13,069 bases of DNA from Streptomyces sp. NRRL S-1022 (GCF_000720135.1 NZ_JOIU01000053.1:1-13069); one strand, 5' to 3'. Shown: positions 1 through 7,774, counted from the stretch's first letter. Numbers and translations are program-made. The notes: generated by a model from the sequence alone, not told the origin.

Positions 1-740
1 GGCCGGAACGGCGGTGGGGGTGGCAGCTGGGCGGTCAGGCGGTGGGCGAGGAGGGCCGCCGGGCGGGTCAGGGGCTCGTTCGGCAGGTTCGCGGTCAGGG
101 CGTGGCGCACGGCGGTGGGGGTGAGGTCGCGTTCCAGCCAGGCGGCGACGCCCGGGGCGAGGTGTTCGGCGTCGGTGGCCGAGAGGAGCAGGCGGGGGTC
201 GTGGCGGCGCAGGCCGGCGAGGACGTCGACGGCGGTCCGGAGGAGGGCGGGCGCGCCGTACGACGGCTGGGGGACTGCGGGGAGGCGCTTGCGTGGCGCG
301 GGCTCGTCCGGAGCCGAGCGCCGGACGGGCCTGCGCGCGGTTGTCTCCCGGGCGGCGCGGTGACCGGGCCGGTTGCAGGAGACCGTGCGGGTGACGATCC
401 GGCCGGTGGGGGTGCGCTCGCGGGTGCGGCGCAGGTAGCCGTGGCCCTCCAGCTCCCGCAGGGCCGCTGCGATGCGGGTGGGGCCCTCGGGGAAGCGGGC
501 GGCGAGGGTCTTGATGTCGACGGCGGTGCCCGGCCGCACCGACTGGATGTAGCAGGCCAGACCGATGGCGAGCAGGGACAGCTCCGGGTGCTGGGCCAGG
601 TCGTTGCCGATCACCGTGAAGTTCTCGGTGTGGCGGACGTGGTCGTGGGTGACGCCGGCGACCGGCTGCCCGTCGGGGTGGTTTTTGCCCGGGATCCGGG
701 ACTGGGCGGGCGTGGCCGCGCTAGGGTTTTCGGTGTCCAT
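1..740 (-). CDS. Winged-helix DNA-binding protein, 3' end cut by window edge
   Basis: The gene reads leftwards from an ATG at 738-740 and is still open at base 1; 246 codons are visible. Residues about 48-110 look like a winged helix: a helical stretch (LSLLAIGLACYIQS), then DIKTLAARFPEGPTRIAAALRELEGHGYL, continuing into a basic wing (RRTRERTPTGRIVTRTV). That fits a replication-initiator-like or MarR-like wHTH. A basic, Pro/Arg-rich linker follows (about 123-160), then a second helical domain (about 163-236) with regularly spaced Leu and Ala. Proteins of this layout are common in Streptomyces and are usually labelled only as helix-turn-helix domain proteins. A weak GAGGAA lies about 12 bases before the ATG. 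It diverges from the DUF5753/DUF397 pair, with a palindrome between them, which suggests a shared control region. Target and effector cannot be read from the sequence. The helix-turn-helix assignment is by pattern; the true C-terminus is outside the window. Confidence 0.8.
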   Translation of the reverse strand, partial: MDTENPSAATPAQSRIPGKNHPDGQPVAGVTHDHVRHTENFTVIGNDLAQHPELSLLAIGLACYIQSVRPGTAVDIKTLAARFPEGPTRIAAALRELEGHGYLRRTRERTPTGRIVTRTVSCNRPGHRAARETTARRPVRRSAPDEPAPRKRLPAVPQPSYGAPALLRTAVDVLAGLRRHDPRLLLSATDAEHLAPGVAAWLERDLTPTAVRHALTANLPNEPLTRPAALLAHRLTAQLPPPPPFR

Positions 741-1186
741 CGGGGAAGGTCCGTTCCTCGGTGGTCAGGCCCTCGCACTGGGATGCCAGTCCCGGCGAGG
801 GCCGTCGCATGTCTGGGGTTGCTCGGGTGCCGCTGTCGCCGAGCGTAGGGCAGGCAACCGGTCCCGAATCCAGTCCAGTTGGCATATTCACTCGCGGGAG
901 TGAGTTTGCCCGGCGGGAGGGAGGGGTGGGGCTTGGCGGGGTCCTTTCCCCCCGGTGGGTAGTGCGTAGGGAGCGCAGGTCGGACCGGCGATTGGGCGGT
1001 CACGTTCCGGCGCGGGCCGTCTCCGGGCAGGTCACTCGGCGTGGCCGGATGCGCCTACCGTGACTCAGTGACGCTGTGCTTGCGTGTGGTGACTGTCCGG
1101 TCGGTGTCCGGTGGGTCCGGGCTTGTCGAGGCGTCGCGTACGGGTAGGGCGTGGCTGGTACGAGGCGGTACGACGGAGGGGCGCGC
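741..1186. other. Divergent intergenic region (446 bp)
   Basis: This gap separates two divergently transcribed DNA-binding protein genes. I see no convincing gene in it: the open frames that cross it lack a good ribosome binding site and recognisable domains. It contains the 30-bp palindrome at 881-910, a possible half-site TCACTCGGCG at 1032-1041, and three TCCGG-containing short repeats at 1094-1100, 1105-1111 and 1114-1120, spaced about one helical turn apart. A weak promoter candidate for the rightward operon is TTGTCG (1123-1128), 16 bp, TAGGGC (1145-1150). The match is poor and I would not rely on it. Confidence 0.5.
881..910. promoter_or_regulatory. 30-bp imperfect palindrome, candidate operator
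   Basis: The sequence from GGCATATTCACTC to GAGTGAGTTTGCC is an inverted repeat in which 12 of 15 base pairs match. The core is TCACTC-N4-GAGTGA and the ends are GGCA and TGCC. It lies 141 bp upstream of the leftward winged-helix gene and 277 bp upstream of the rightward XRE gene. It is AT-richer than its surroundings and its symmetry suits a dimeric helix-turn-helix protein. No T-run follows it and no gene ends here, so an operator is more likely than a terminator. Which of the two neighbouring regulators binds it, if either, is inference. Confidence 0.5.
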
Positions 1187-2062
1187 ATGTCGGTGGACGG
1201 CGAGGTTCGGCGGCTGAGGACCGAGGCTGACGAGCCGGGGTGGGAGGTGGACCCGGACGACGAGTGGGGCGTGGCGGTGGTCGCCACCGTGGGGCGGCAG
1301 CTGAAGCTGCGGCGGGAGGCCGTGGGGATGCGGGCCGGTGACTTCGGGAAGTCCGTGGGCTACGGCGAGGATCTCGTCTACAAGATCGAGAGCGGCAAGC
1401 GGATTCCCCGGCCGGAGTATCTGGACAGGGCGGACGAGGTGTTGGGGGCGGGTGGGCTGCTGTCGGCGATGAAGGAGGACGTGGCCAAGGTCCGGTATCC
1501 GAAAAAGGTGCGAGACCTGGCACAGATGGAGGCGCGGGCGGTCGAGATCGGGGTGTACGAGAACAGCAACATCGCCGGTCTGTTGCAGACCGAGGAGCAC
1601 ATGCGGGCGCTCTTCGGCGCGTGGCTTCCTGCCTACTCGGACCAGGAGACAGAGCGCATGGTGGCTGCCCGCATGGCTCGCCGCTCGATCTTCGAGCGGT
1701 CACCCGCGCCGACGCTCAGCTTCGTCCAGGAAGAGTCGACGCTCCGGCGGCCGGTTGGGGGCAGAATGGTGTGGCGTCGACAGCTCGAACGCTTGCTTGA
1801 GCTGGGGGAGTTGCGGAACGTTTCGATCCAGGTGATGCCGACAGACATCGAGGAACACTCGGGTACGGGCGGGGTCATCGAGGTGCTGAAGTTCCCGGAG
1901 GGTACGGCGGTGGGGCGCTCCGAGGGGGCGTTCAATGGCCGCCCCGTGACCGATCCGAAGCAGATCCGCATCCTTGACCTGCGCTATAGCATGATCCGGG
2001 CCCAGGCGCTCACGCCCCGAGAGTCGCGGGCGTTCATCGAGCAGATGCTTGGAGAAACATGA
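1187..2062 (+). CDS. XRE-family regulator with C-terminal DUF5753
   Basis: This 291-residue protein has an N-terminal XRE/Cro-type helix-turn-helix at about 35-90 (VGRQLKLRREAVGMRAGDFGK, then VYKIESGKRIPRPEYLDRAD). A DUF5753 domain follows from about 110 to the end, with the family's xxGLLQTEEHxRA signature near 129-140. The start is the ATG at 1187, because GGAGGG at 1175-1180 sits 6 bases ahead of it; an in-frame GTG at 1151 lacks such a site. Its stop overlaps the next start as ATGA, so the DUF397 gene is translationally coupled. DUF5753/DUF397 pairs are found in many copies in Streptomyces. The family includes regulators tied to development and antibiotic production (WhiJ-like, with DUF397 partners), and some databases describe them as antitoxin-like. 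DNA target and signal are unknown here; control by the upstream palindrome is inference. Confidence 0.93.
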   Translation: MSVDGEVRRLRTEADEPGWEVDPDDEWGVAVVATVGRQLKLRREAVGMRAGDFGKSVGYGEDLVYKIESGKRIPRPEYLDRADEVLGAGGLLSAMKEDVAKVRYPKKVRDLAQMEARAVEIGVYENSNIAGLLQTEEHMRALFGAWLPAYSDQETERMVAARMARRSIFERSPAPTLSFVQEESTLRRPVGGRMVWRRQLERLLELGELRNVSIQVMPTDIEEHSGTGGVIEVLKFPEGTAVGRSEGAFNGRPVTDPKQIRILDLRYSMIRAQALTPRESRAFIEQMLGET

Positions 2063-2271
2063 GCGGTAACCCCACCTCCGGTGACGGCCCCGCGCTGGCG
2101 TGGTTCAAGAGCAGCTACAGCAGCAGCGGCGACGGCAACTCCTGCGTCGAGGTCGCCACCACCCCCGGCACCATCCACGTCCGTGACTCCAAGTACCGGG
2201 ACGTCGGCCCCCGCCTCGCCCTCGGCCCGGAGTCATGGGCTGACTTCGTGGCGTACGCGTCCGGGAGCTGA
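2059..2271 (+). CDS. DUF397 small protein, partner of the upstream XRE regulator
   Basis: This is a 70-residue protein with the complete DUF397 signature: WFKSSYSS near 15-22, a Gly/Asn/Ser turn, then SCVEVA and the VRDSK motif, and a C-terminal LxxxxxWADFVAY helix. The start ATG shares four bases with the stop of the regulator gene, and GGAG at 2051-2054 inside the end of that gene is its ribosome binding site, so the two are made together. Members of this family typically sit next to a DUF5753 regulator and are thought to modulate it by direct contact, behaving as antagonist or toxin-like partner in the few studied cases. Which applies here cannot be told from sequence. A hairpin follows 16 bases after the stop. 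Confidence 0.93.
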   Translation: MSGNPTSGDGPALAWFKSSYSSSGDGNSCVEVATTPGTIHVRDSKYRDVGPRLALGPESWADFVAYASGS

Positions 2272-2287
2272 CCCCGCGACCGACGTG

Positions 2288-2324
2288 CCCTCACCTGGTC
2301 AGGACGACCAGACCGAGGTGAGGG
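2288..2324. terminator. Bidirectional hairpin between DUF397 gene and metG
   Basis: CCCTCACC (2288-2295) pairs perfectly with GGTGAGGG (2317-2324). An inner TGGTC/GACCA stem closes over a five-base loop, with unpaired bases on the 3' side. It lies between two converging genes, after the stop of the DUF397 gene and after the stop of metG. There is no clean T-tract on either side, as is usual in high-GC actinobacteria. Confidence 0.6.
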
Positions 2325-2358
2325 TTGTCGAAACCGACCGGGGCGCCGGTGGGGGCGG

Positions 2359-4074
2359 TCAGGCGGGCTCGCCGCCGAAGCGGTCCTTGTAGGTGGCCAG
2401 GTCCTCGTCCGTGAGCTTGGCGAAGAGGACCGGCGGGACCGTGAACGGGGTGCCGGACGGGACCGAGGCCAGGGCCTTCGCCTCGTCCTGGGTCACCCAG
2501 GCGGCGGTGTCGTCCGGCAGGGAGAACGCCTCGCGCATCGTCTTCGCCGTCGCCGGGATGAACGGCTCGGAGACCACCGCGTACAGGTGGATCAGGTTCA
2601 TCGCCGTGCGCAGGGTGAGGGCCGCGCCCTCCTTGTCGGTCTTGATCTCCAGCCAGGGGGCCTTCTCCTCCAGGTAGGAGTTGCCGGCCGACCACAGGGC
2701 GCGCAGCGCCGCCGCGGCCTTGCGGAACTGGAGGGCCTCCATGTGCTCCTCGTACTCGGAAAGGAGGCGGGCGATCTCCTCGCCCAGCTTCCGCTCCGCC
2801 TCGCCCGGCTCGCCGCCCGCGGGGACCTCCTCGCCGAAGCGCTTCCGGGAGAAGGACAGCACGCGGTTGACGAAGTTGCCGAGGGTGTCGGCCAGGTCCT
2901 TGTTCACCGTGGCGGTGAAGTGCTCCCAGGTGAAGGACGAGTCGTCCGACTCGGGGGCGTTGGCGATCAGGAAGTAGCGCCAGTAGTCGGCGGGCAGGAT
3001 GTCCAGCGCCTGGTCGGTGAAGACGCCCCGCTTCTGCGAGGTGGAGAACTTGCCGCCGTAGTACGTCAGCCAGTTGAACGCCTTGACGTAGTCGACCTTC
3101 TTCCACGGCTCGCGCACGCCCAGCTCGGTGGCCGGGAACATCACCGTGTGGAAGGGGACGTTGTCCTTCGCCATGAACTCGGTGTAGCGGACGGTGTCGT
3201 CCGCCTCGTACCACCAGGACTTCCAGTCGCGGTTCTGCGGGTCCTGGTCGGCCCATTCCTTCGTCGCGCCGATGTACTCGATCGGGGCGTCGAACCAGAC
3301 GTAGAAGACCTTGCCCTCGGCCGCCAGCTCCGGCCAGGTGTCCGCCGGGACCGGGACGCCCCAGTCCAGGTCACGGGTGATCGCCCGGTCGTGCAGGCCC
3401 TCGTTCAGCCACTTGCGGGCGATGGAGGAGGCGAGCTGCGGCCAGTCCGCCTCGTGCCGGGCGACCCACTGCTCGACCTCGTGCTGCAGCTTGGACTGGA
3501 GCAGGAAGAGGTGCTTGGTCTCGCGGACCTCCAGGTCCGTGGAGCCGGAGATCGCCGAACGCGGGTTGATCAGGTCGGTCGGGTCCAGCACGCGGGTGCA
3601 GTTCTCGCACTGGTCGCCGCGGGCCTTGTCGTAGCCGCAGTGCGGGCAGGTGCCCTCCACGTAGCGGTCCGGCAGGAAGCGGCCGTCGGTGGGCGAGTAG
3701 ACCTGGCGGATCGCGCGCTCTTCGATGAAGCCGTTCTCGTTCAGCTTGCGGGCGAAGTGCTGGGTGATCTCGCGGTTCTCCGGGCTGGAGCTGCGGCCGA
3801 AGTAGTCGAACGCGAGCGCGAAGCCGTCGTAGACCGCCTTCTGGGCGTCGTGCGCCTGCGCGCAGAACTCGGCCACCGGCAGGCCCTGCTCCTTGGCGGC
3901 CAGCTCGGCGGGGGTGCCGTGCTCGTCCGTCGCGCAGATGTACAGGACGTCGTGGCCGCGCTGGCGGAGGTACCGGGAGTACACGTCCGCCGGGAGCATG
4001 GACCCCACCATGTTGCCCAGGTGCTTGATCCCGTTGATGTACGGAAGGGCGCTGGTGATGAGGTGTCGAGCCAT
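2359..4074 (-). CDS. metG: Methionine--tRNA ligase (MetG1 type)
   Basis: This 571-residue class I aminoacyl-tRNA synthetase charges tRNA-Met with methionine in the cytoplasm, supplying both initiation and elongation. The HIGH-type motif is HLGN at 18-21, followed by [10 protein letters not shown] zinc knuckle with C143, C146, C156 and C159 marks the E. coli-like, four-cysteine branch. The [11 protein letters not shown] segment (260-270) is part of the catalytic core. The KMSKS loop reads KFSTS at 342-346, so the usual second lysine is Thr. The anticodon-binding helical domain follows (about 390-545). The protein ends without the C-terminal OB-fold (Trbp111-like) tail that some MetRS carry. 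GGGAG ahead of the ATG is a suitable ribosome binding site. The upstream VWA gene is separated by a strong hairpin, so metG probably has its own promoter in 4075-4134; TACGAT is a possible -10 there, without a clear -35. No T-box leader is seen. Confidence 0.97.
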   Translation of the reverse strand: MARHLITSALPYINGIKHLGNMVGSMLPADVYSRYLRQRGHDVLYICATDEHGTPAELAAKEQGLPVAEFCAQAHDAQKAVYDGFALAFDYFGRSSSPENREITQHFARKLNENGFIEERAIRQVYSPTDGRFLPDRYVEGTCPHCGYDKARGDQCENCTRVLDPTDLINPRSAISGSTDLEVRETKHLFLLQSKLQHEVEQWVARHEADWPQLASSIARKWLNEGLHDRAITRDLDWGVPVPADTWPELAAEGKVFYVWFDAPIEYIGATKEWADQDPQNRDWKSWWYEADDTVRYTEFMAKDNVPFHTVMFPATELGVREPWKKVDYVKAFNWLTYYGGKFSTSQKRGVFTDQALDILPADYWRYFLIANAPESDDSSFTWEHFTATVNKDLADTLGNFVNRVLSFSRKRFGEEVPAGGEPGEAERKLGEEIARLLSEYEEHMEALQFRKAAAALRALWSAGNSYLEEKAPWLEIKTDKEGAALTLRTAMNLIHLYAVVSEPFIPATAKTMREAFSLPDDTAAWVTQDEAKALASVPSGTPFTVPPVLFAKLTDEDLATYKDRFGGEPA

Positions 4075-4134
4075 CGCGGGCTGCTCCCAGGTCGCTACGT
4101 GTACGAACCTTGAAATCGTAGCCGACGTGTGTAT

Positions 4135-4173
4135 GCCGCCCGCTCCCGTTCTGCGGGGTGAGAAGCGGGCGGC
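4135..4173 (-). terminator. Hairpin terminator after the VWA gene
   Basis: A perfect 10-bp outer stem pairs GCCGCCCGCT (4135-4144) with AGCGGGCGGC (4164-4173). Inside it CCCG (4145-4148) can pair with CGGG (4154-4157) over the loop TTCTG. It begins 18 bases beyond the stop of the leftward VWA gene and lies ahead of metG, so it should insulate metG from VWA-gene transcription. There is no U-tract. Confidence 0.75.
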
Positions 4174-4190
4174 ATCGGTTTCAGCGACGG

Positions 4191-5732
4191 TTACGGGCGC
4201 CAGTTCGCCAGTACGCCCTCGTACAGCTGGGTGTCCGTGAGCTCGCGGGGGGTGGGGCCCGCGTGGAAGAAGGACGTGTTCGGGGTCTTCAGCTTGCGGA
4301 GGTAGTCGAAGGCCTTGTTGTCGTGGTCGCCGAAGGCGACGAAGGAGAAGAACACGGCAGGGTCGGACTCGGCGGCCTCCGTGAGGGCCTCGGTGGCCGG
4401 GGTCTTCGCGTCCGGTGCGCCGTCGGTCTGGAAGACGACCAGGGCGGGGGTGGTGCCGGCGGTGTTCTTGCGGTGGTGGGTGAGTACGGCGTCCACGGCG
4501 GCGTGGTAGCTGGTACGGCCCATGCGGCCGAGGCCGGCGTGTACGTCGTCGATCCTGGTCTCGTGGTCGGGGGTGAGGGTGAGGTCGGCGGTGCCGTCGA
4601 CCTCCGTCGAGAAGAAGACGACGTGGACCGTGGCCTCGGGGTCGAGGTGGGCGGCGAGGGCGAGGGTCTGGTCGGCGAGGGCCTGGGCGGAGCCGTCCTT
4701 GTAGTACGGGCGCATGCTCGCGGAGCGGTCCAGCACGAGGTAGAGCTTCGCTCGGGTGCCGGTGAGGTCGGTCTTCTTCAGCGTGGCCGCGGCGGCCTTG
4801 TAGGCGGTGGCCAGGGCGGGGGCGTGAGCCTTGACCTTGGCGAGGGTGGTGGCGGGTTTGGGGGTGGCGGGCGCGGGTGCCTGCGGCGCGGGTGCCTGCG
4901 GCGCCTGGGGGGTCGGGGCCGCCTCGGCTTCGCCTTCGGCGTCCGTGTTCCCACGGGGTGCCTGCGGCGCCTGCGGGTCCGCCTCGGCTTCGCCTTCGGC
5001 GTCCGTGTTCCCACCCGCACCACCCGTGCGGGTTGCGTTGTCGGGTGCGGGTTGCGCCTGTGGGGTGTCCTCGCCGTCGGCGGCCTGCGGCACCGTCGTC
5101 GCCTCGACAGCCTCCGCGTCAGCCTCGGTCTCCGCCTCGGCTTCCTCCACGGTGGCCGGTGCCGGCTCCAGCTCCGGCTTCGCCGCCTTCGCCGTCACCG
5201 GCTCGGGGTCCGTCTCGGTCGGCTGCTCGGCCTTCTCCTCGACCTTTGCCTCGGCCTCGGCCGGGGCCGGCTCCGTGGGCTGGGCCGGAACGGGCTCCTC
5301 GGCCTTCTCCTCAGTCTCGGCCTTGGCCTCAGTCTCGGCCTTGGCCTCAGTCTCGGCCTCGACCGGGACGGGCTCCTCGGCCTTCGCCTCAGCTTCGGGC
5401 TCGGCCGGAGCAGGCTCTTCGGTCTTCTCCTGAACCTGGACCTCGGGCTCGGCCGGAACGGGCTGCTCGGCCTTCTCCTCGGGCTTGGCCGGGGCGGGCT
5501 GCTCGGGCTGCTTCTCGGCCTCGGGCTCGGTGGCCTCCGGGTCGGGTGGGGTCGGCTGGTGGGGGACCTTGATGCGGTCGAAGGCCGCTGTCACCAGGTC
5601 GTGTTCCCCGGGGTCGGCGGCCTCCGAAGGGGACTGGCGGGGGTCCGGGACGGCGGTCGCACCCTCCGGGGCGGTGGCTCGTGACTTGTGGGAGCGGCCG
5701 AATGCGTTCCGCAGGAGAGTGAGAATGCCCAT
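4191..5732 (-). CDS. TerF-like VWA-domain protein with long acidic Pro/Glu/Ala linker
   Basis: This 513-residue protein has three parts. Residues 1-20 ([18 protein letters not shown]) form a short basic, possibly amphipathic helix. Residues about 60-295 are a low-complexity linker of [14 protein letters not shown] and PQAP repeats, strongly acidic in its first two thirds. Residues about 296-513 are a von Willebrand factor A domain of the type fused to or encoded with tellurite-resistance TerD/TerF proteins, with a leading helix ([21 protein letters not shown]). The metal-ion site is complete: D335-R-S337-A-S339, T407 in GRTSY, and D437 in QTDG. It should therefore bind Mg2+ and a protein ligand. 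No signal peptide or membrane span is seen, so it is probably cytoplasmic or membrane-surface. The start has AAGGG 8 bases ahead. No other ter genes lie nearby, so a role in Ter-type stress response is family-based inference. Confidence 0.9.
   Translation of the reverse strand: MGILTLLRNAFGRSHKSRATAPEGATAVPDPRQSPSEAADPGEHDLVTAAFDRIKVPHQPTPPDPEATEPEAEKQPEQPAPAKPEEKAEQPVPAEPEVQVQEKTEEPAPAEPEAEAKAEEPVPVEAETEAKAETEAKAETEEKAEEPVPAQPTEPAPAEAEAKVEEKAEQPTETDPEPVTAKAAKPELEPAPATVEEAEAETEADAEAVEATTVPQAADGEDTPQAQPAPDNATRTGGAGGNTDAEGEAEADPQAPQAPRGNTDAEGEAEAAPTPQAPQAPAPQAPAPATPKPATTLAKVKAHAPALATAYKAAAATLKKTDLTGTRAKLYLVLDRSASMRPYYKDGSAQALADQTLALAAHLDPEATVHVVFFSTEVDGTADLTLTPDHETRIDDVHAGLGRMGRTSYHAAVDAVLTHHRKNTAGTTPALVVFQTDGAPDAKTPATEALTEAAESDPAVFFSFVAFGDHDNKAFDYLRKLKTPNTSFFHAGPTPRELTDTQLYEGVLANWRP
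4919..5014. repeat. Two exact 36-bp direct repeats inside the VWA gene
   Basis: Bases 4919-4954 and 4979-5014 are identical over 36 bp and start exactly 60 bp (20 codons) apart. Each encodes the same [11 protein letters not shown] stretch of the linker. The spacer and left flank carry further copies of a GTGCCTGCGGCGC-like motif. The period is a multiple of three, so gain or loss of a unit would keep the frame. Confidence 0.9.
5310..5360. repeat. 18-bp tandem repeat, nearly three copies, in the VWA gene
   Basis: Two exact copies of an 18-bp unit (CTCAGTCTCGGCCTTGGC on the plus strand) lie at 5310-5327 and 5328-5345. A third copy matches for its first 15 bases from 5346. They encode consecutive six-residue acidic units ([18 protein letters not shown]). 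The unit preserves frame, so the length of the acidic linker may vary between strains. Confidence 0.9.
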
Positions 5733-5821
5733 GTGCGCAACCCTTCACGTGAGGTTGTAGCCCGTCGATCCCTGGCCAGGACGGACACGTAAGGTTAGCG
5801 GCCTTGTGCGGCCGGACCGTG

Positions 5822-7762
5822 TCAGTGCGGAGATGTGAGGGCGCGGGCCGCGGCGACCTCCTGGCGGAGGGGTTCGAGGACGCTGCCCGCGGGCCCGGTC
5901 AGATCGGTGCGCACCGCTGTCAGCGTCTCCGTGTTCCGTACGCCTTCGGACAGCTCCCGCAGTTGCAGGGTCACCTGGGCCAGCTCGCCGGAGGACGGCG
6001 GTGCGGCGCCGTGCCGGACGCGGACGCGGGCCGCCGTCGTGGCGTCCACGATCCGTTCGACGGCGACGACCAGCGGCCACCAGGCCGCGGCCCGCCGGCC
6101 GGTCGGCGGCGGTTCGGTCAGGGCCCGCTGGAACTCGGTGCGGATGACGGACAGGTCGCGGTAGAGCCGCCGGCGCATGCGGGCCCGGGCGGCGGGCGCG
6201 GTGCCGGGATGGAACGCGGCTTCCACGTAGGCCGCGGTGTCGGCCACCGCCTCGGCCAGGCGGTCGCCCACCCGGGTGTGCCAGCTCTCCGGCCAGAGGA
6301 GGTAACCGGCGGTCAGGGCGATCGCGCAGCCGATGAGGGAGTCGTTCAGCCGGGGCAGCAGCAGGGCGGTGCCCCGGTGGTTGAGGACGTCGGAGAGCAG
6401 GAGGATCACCGGGGTGATGGCGGCCGTCTGGAAGCCGTAGCCGCGCGGGGTGAGGGCCGGGACGAGGGGGGCCAGGAGGAAGAGGACCGGTACGTCCCAC
6501 CAGCCCAGCGGGACCTCGGCCAGGATCACCGCGGCGAGCACCAGGCCGGCCACCGTGCCGAGCGCGCGCAGCAGGGCGCGGGAGAAGACCGAGCCGAAGT
6601 CGGGCTTGAGGACGAAGGTGATGGTCAGGGCGACCCAGTAGGAGCGGGGGACGGGGATCAGGGAGACCAGGGCCTGGGCGATGCCGATGCAGAGCGCGAG
6701 GCGTACGCCGTAGCGCCAGGAGTTGGCGGACAGGACGACGGTGCGGGCGGCGCGGGCGGTGCGGATGCCGAGGGCGGCGGGCCGGCCGAGGCGGTCGTCG
6801 ATGCCGCGGGGGTCGACGTCGGGCGCGGCGACGACCTCGGCGGCGTGCCGCAGGGCGTGGTCCACCGCGCGGGCGGTCTCGGTGGTGGGGACGGGCAGGC
6901 GCAGGGGCGGCAGGGTGCCGTCCGCGACGACGGCCGTCGCCAGGTGGTGGAGTGCCTGCGGGATCTGCGCGGGGAGCGGGCGGCCGGCCAGGTGGGCCGC
7001 CGGTGCCGCTTCGATCACCGGCGTGACGGCGTTCAACTGAGCGAGCAGGCGGGTGAGTTCGGGGCTGCGGCCGTGGTGGCGGGCGCGCCGGGCGAGGATC
7101 AGGTCGTACGCCTCGTTCAGGGACTGGGTGACGGCGCGGCGGGCCTCCTCGTACTCCTCGGTGCGGTCGGTGCCGGCGGTGGTGAGGAGGGCGGCGACCG
7201 TGCGGTAGGTGGCGGCGACCGCCGCCCGTTCGGGGACGCCCGCGCGCAGCGGCCAGGTCAGCAGGGCCAGCAGGAGGACGAGGAGGCCGCCGCCGGTCAT
7301 CAGGGCGGGGGCCAGCCACCAGGGGGAGGGCAGCGGGAGGCCGGCGCCGACCACGCAGTTCAGCAGGAGCAGCAGTCCGGAGACGGAGGCCACCGCGCCG
7401 ATCGTCGAGATCATGCCGGAGACCAGCGCGACCCCGGTGACCGCGGCGACCGCGTACCAGCCGTGGCCGTACGCCAGCGTGCCCAGGGTGACGCCGACCG
7501 CGCCGAAGAGCTGGGGGACGGCGATGTTGAGGATGCGCATGCGGTAGGCGTCGGCGGTGTCGCCGATGACGCCGGACAGGGCGCCCATGGAGGCGAGGGC
7601 GCCGTAGGCGGGGCGGCCGGCGGCCAGGCCGAGGGCCAGGGGGAGGGCCATGGCGAGAGCGGCGCGGGCGACGGCGGGCCGGTTGACGGGGGCCTGCTGG
7701 GGTTTGAGGTTCCGGACCAGCCAGTCGGGAGGGGTGAGGCCGATGGGGAACTCTCGGGGCAT
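5822..7762 (-). CDS. FUSC-family integral membrane protein
   Basis: This 646-residue protein has the two-bundle layout of the FUSC superfamily (fusaric acid resistance, AaeB and YccS relatives). A first set of about six hydrophobic segments spans about 31-170. A mostly soluble helical region follows (about 175-345). A second bundle spans about 350-490 and opens with the diagnostic stretch RSYWVALTITFVLKPDFG (373-390), continuing as SVFSRALLRALGTVAGLVLA. A cytoplasmic helical tail runs to the C-terminus. Members are thought to export aromatic or other organic acids, but many actinobacterial copies are uncharacterised and the substrate here is unknown. The start ATG has no Shine-Dalgarno sequence and lies just after a -10-like CATAAT, suggesting a leaderless mRNA. 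It follows the alpha/beta hydrolase gene on the same strand with a 76-bp gap. No partner membrane-fusion gene is present, which is expected for a Gram-positive. Confidence 0.92.
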   Translation of the reverse strand: MPREFPIGLTPPDWLVRNLKPQQAPVNRPAVARAALAMALPLALGLAAGRPAYGALASMGALSGVIGDTADAYRMRILNIAVPQLFGAVGVTLGTLAYGHGWYAVAAVTGVALVSGMISTIGAVASVSGLLLLLNCVVGAGLPLPSPWWLAPALMTGGGLLVLLLALLTWPLRAGVPERAAVAATYRTVAALLTTAGTDRTEEYEEARRAVTQSLNEAYDLILARRARHHGRSPELTRLLAQLNAVTPVIEAAPAAHLAGRPLPAQIPQALHHLATAVVADGTLPPLRLPVPTTETARAVDHALRHAAEVVAAPDVDPRGIDDRLGRPAALGIRTARAARTVVLSANSWRYGVRLALCIGIAQALVSLIPVPRSYWVALTITFVLKPDFGSVFSRALLRALGTVAGLVLAAVILAEVPLGWWDVPVLFLLAPLVPALTPRGYGFQTAAITPVILLLSDVLNHRGTALLLPRLNDSLIGCAIALTAGYLLWPESWHTRVGDRLAEAVADTAAYVEAAFHPGTAPAARARMRRRLYRDLSVIRTEFQRALTEPPPTGRRAAAWWPLVVAVERIVDATTAARVRVRHGAAPPSSGELAQVTLQLRELSEGVRNTETLTAVRTDLTGPAGSVLEPLRQEVAAARALTSPH

Positions 7763-7768
7763 GGGCCC

Positions 7769-7774
7769 ATTATG
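7769..7774 (-). promoter_or_regulatory. Candidate -10 box giving a leaderless FUSC transcript
   Basis: On the minus strand CATAAT (plus-strand ATTATG) ends six bases before the ATG of the FUSC gene. RNA polymerase normally starts 6-8 bases after the -10 box, so the A of the ATG would be at or next to +1. No purine-rich ribosome binding site lies ahead of the ATG. No good -35 match is seen 16-18 bases further up, which lowers confidence. Confidence 0.4.

Noticed and set aside
42..848. Long plus-strand open frame over the left end
   Set aside because: It lies opposite the winged-helix gene, its product is a Gly/Arg/Ala-rich shadow with no domain, and the minus-strand frame has clear domain structure.
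611..1003. Minus-strand open frame reaching into the intergenic region
   Set aside because: It is in a different frame from the winged-helix gene, is Pro/Arg/Thr-rich without domain features, and would cross the palindrome at 881-910.
2587..4113. 508-codon plus-strand open frame opposite metG
   Set aside because: An antisense shadow typical of high-GC coding DNA; the metG frame has every MetRS motif.
4075..4134. T-box or riboswitch leader for metG
   Set aside because: The leader is only about 60 bases beyond a terminator and shows no specifier-loop or SAM-riboswitch features.
4919..5360. Direct repeats considered as a CRISPR array
   Set aside because: They are in-frame codon repeats within a protein linker, with irregular spacing and no unique spacers.
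4158..5684. 508-codon plus-strand open frame opposite the VWA gene
   Set aside because: A Gly/Leu/Arg-rich repeat product created by the antisense of the acidic linker; no domain or ribosome binding site.
5796..5815. Short CGGCC/GGCCG hairpin near the end of the FUSC gene
   Set aside because: Only five base pairs in GC-rich sequence; expected by chance and not strong enough to call a terminator.
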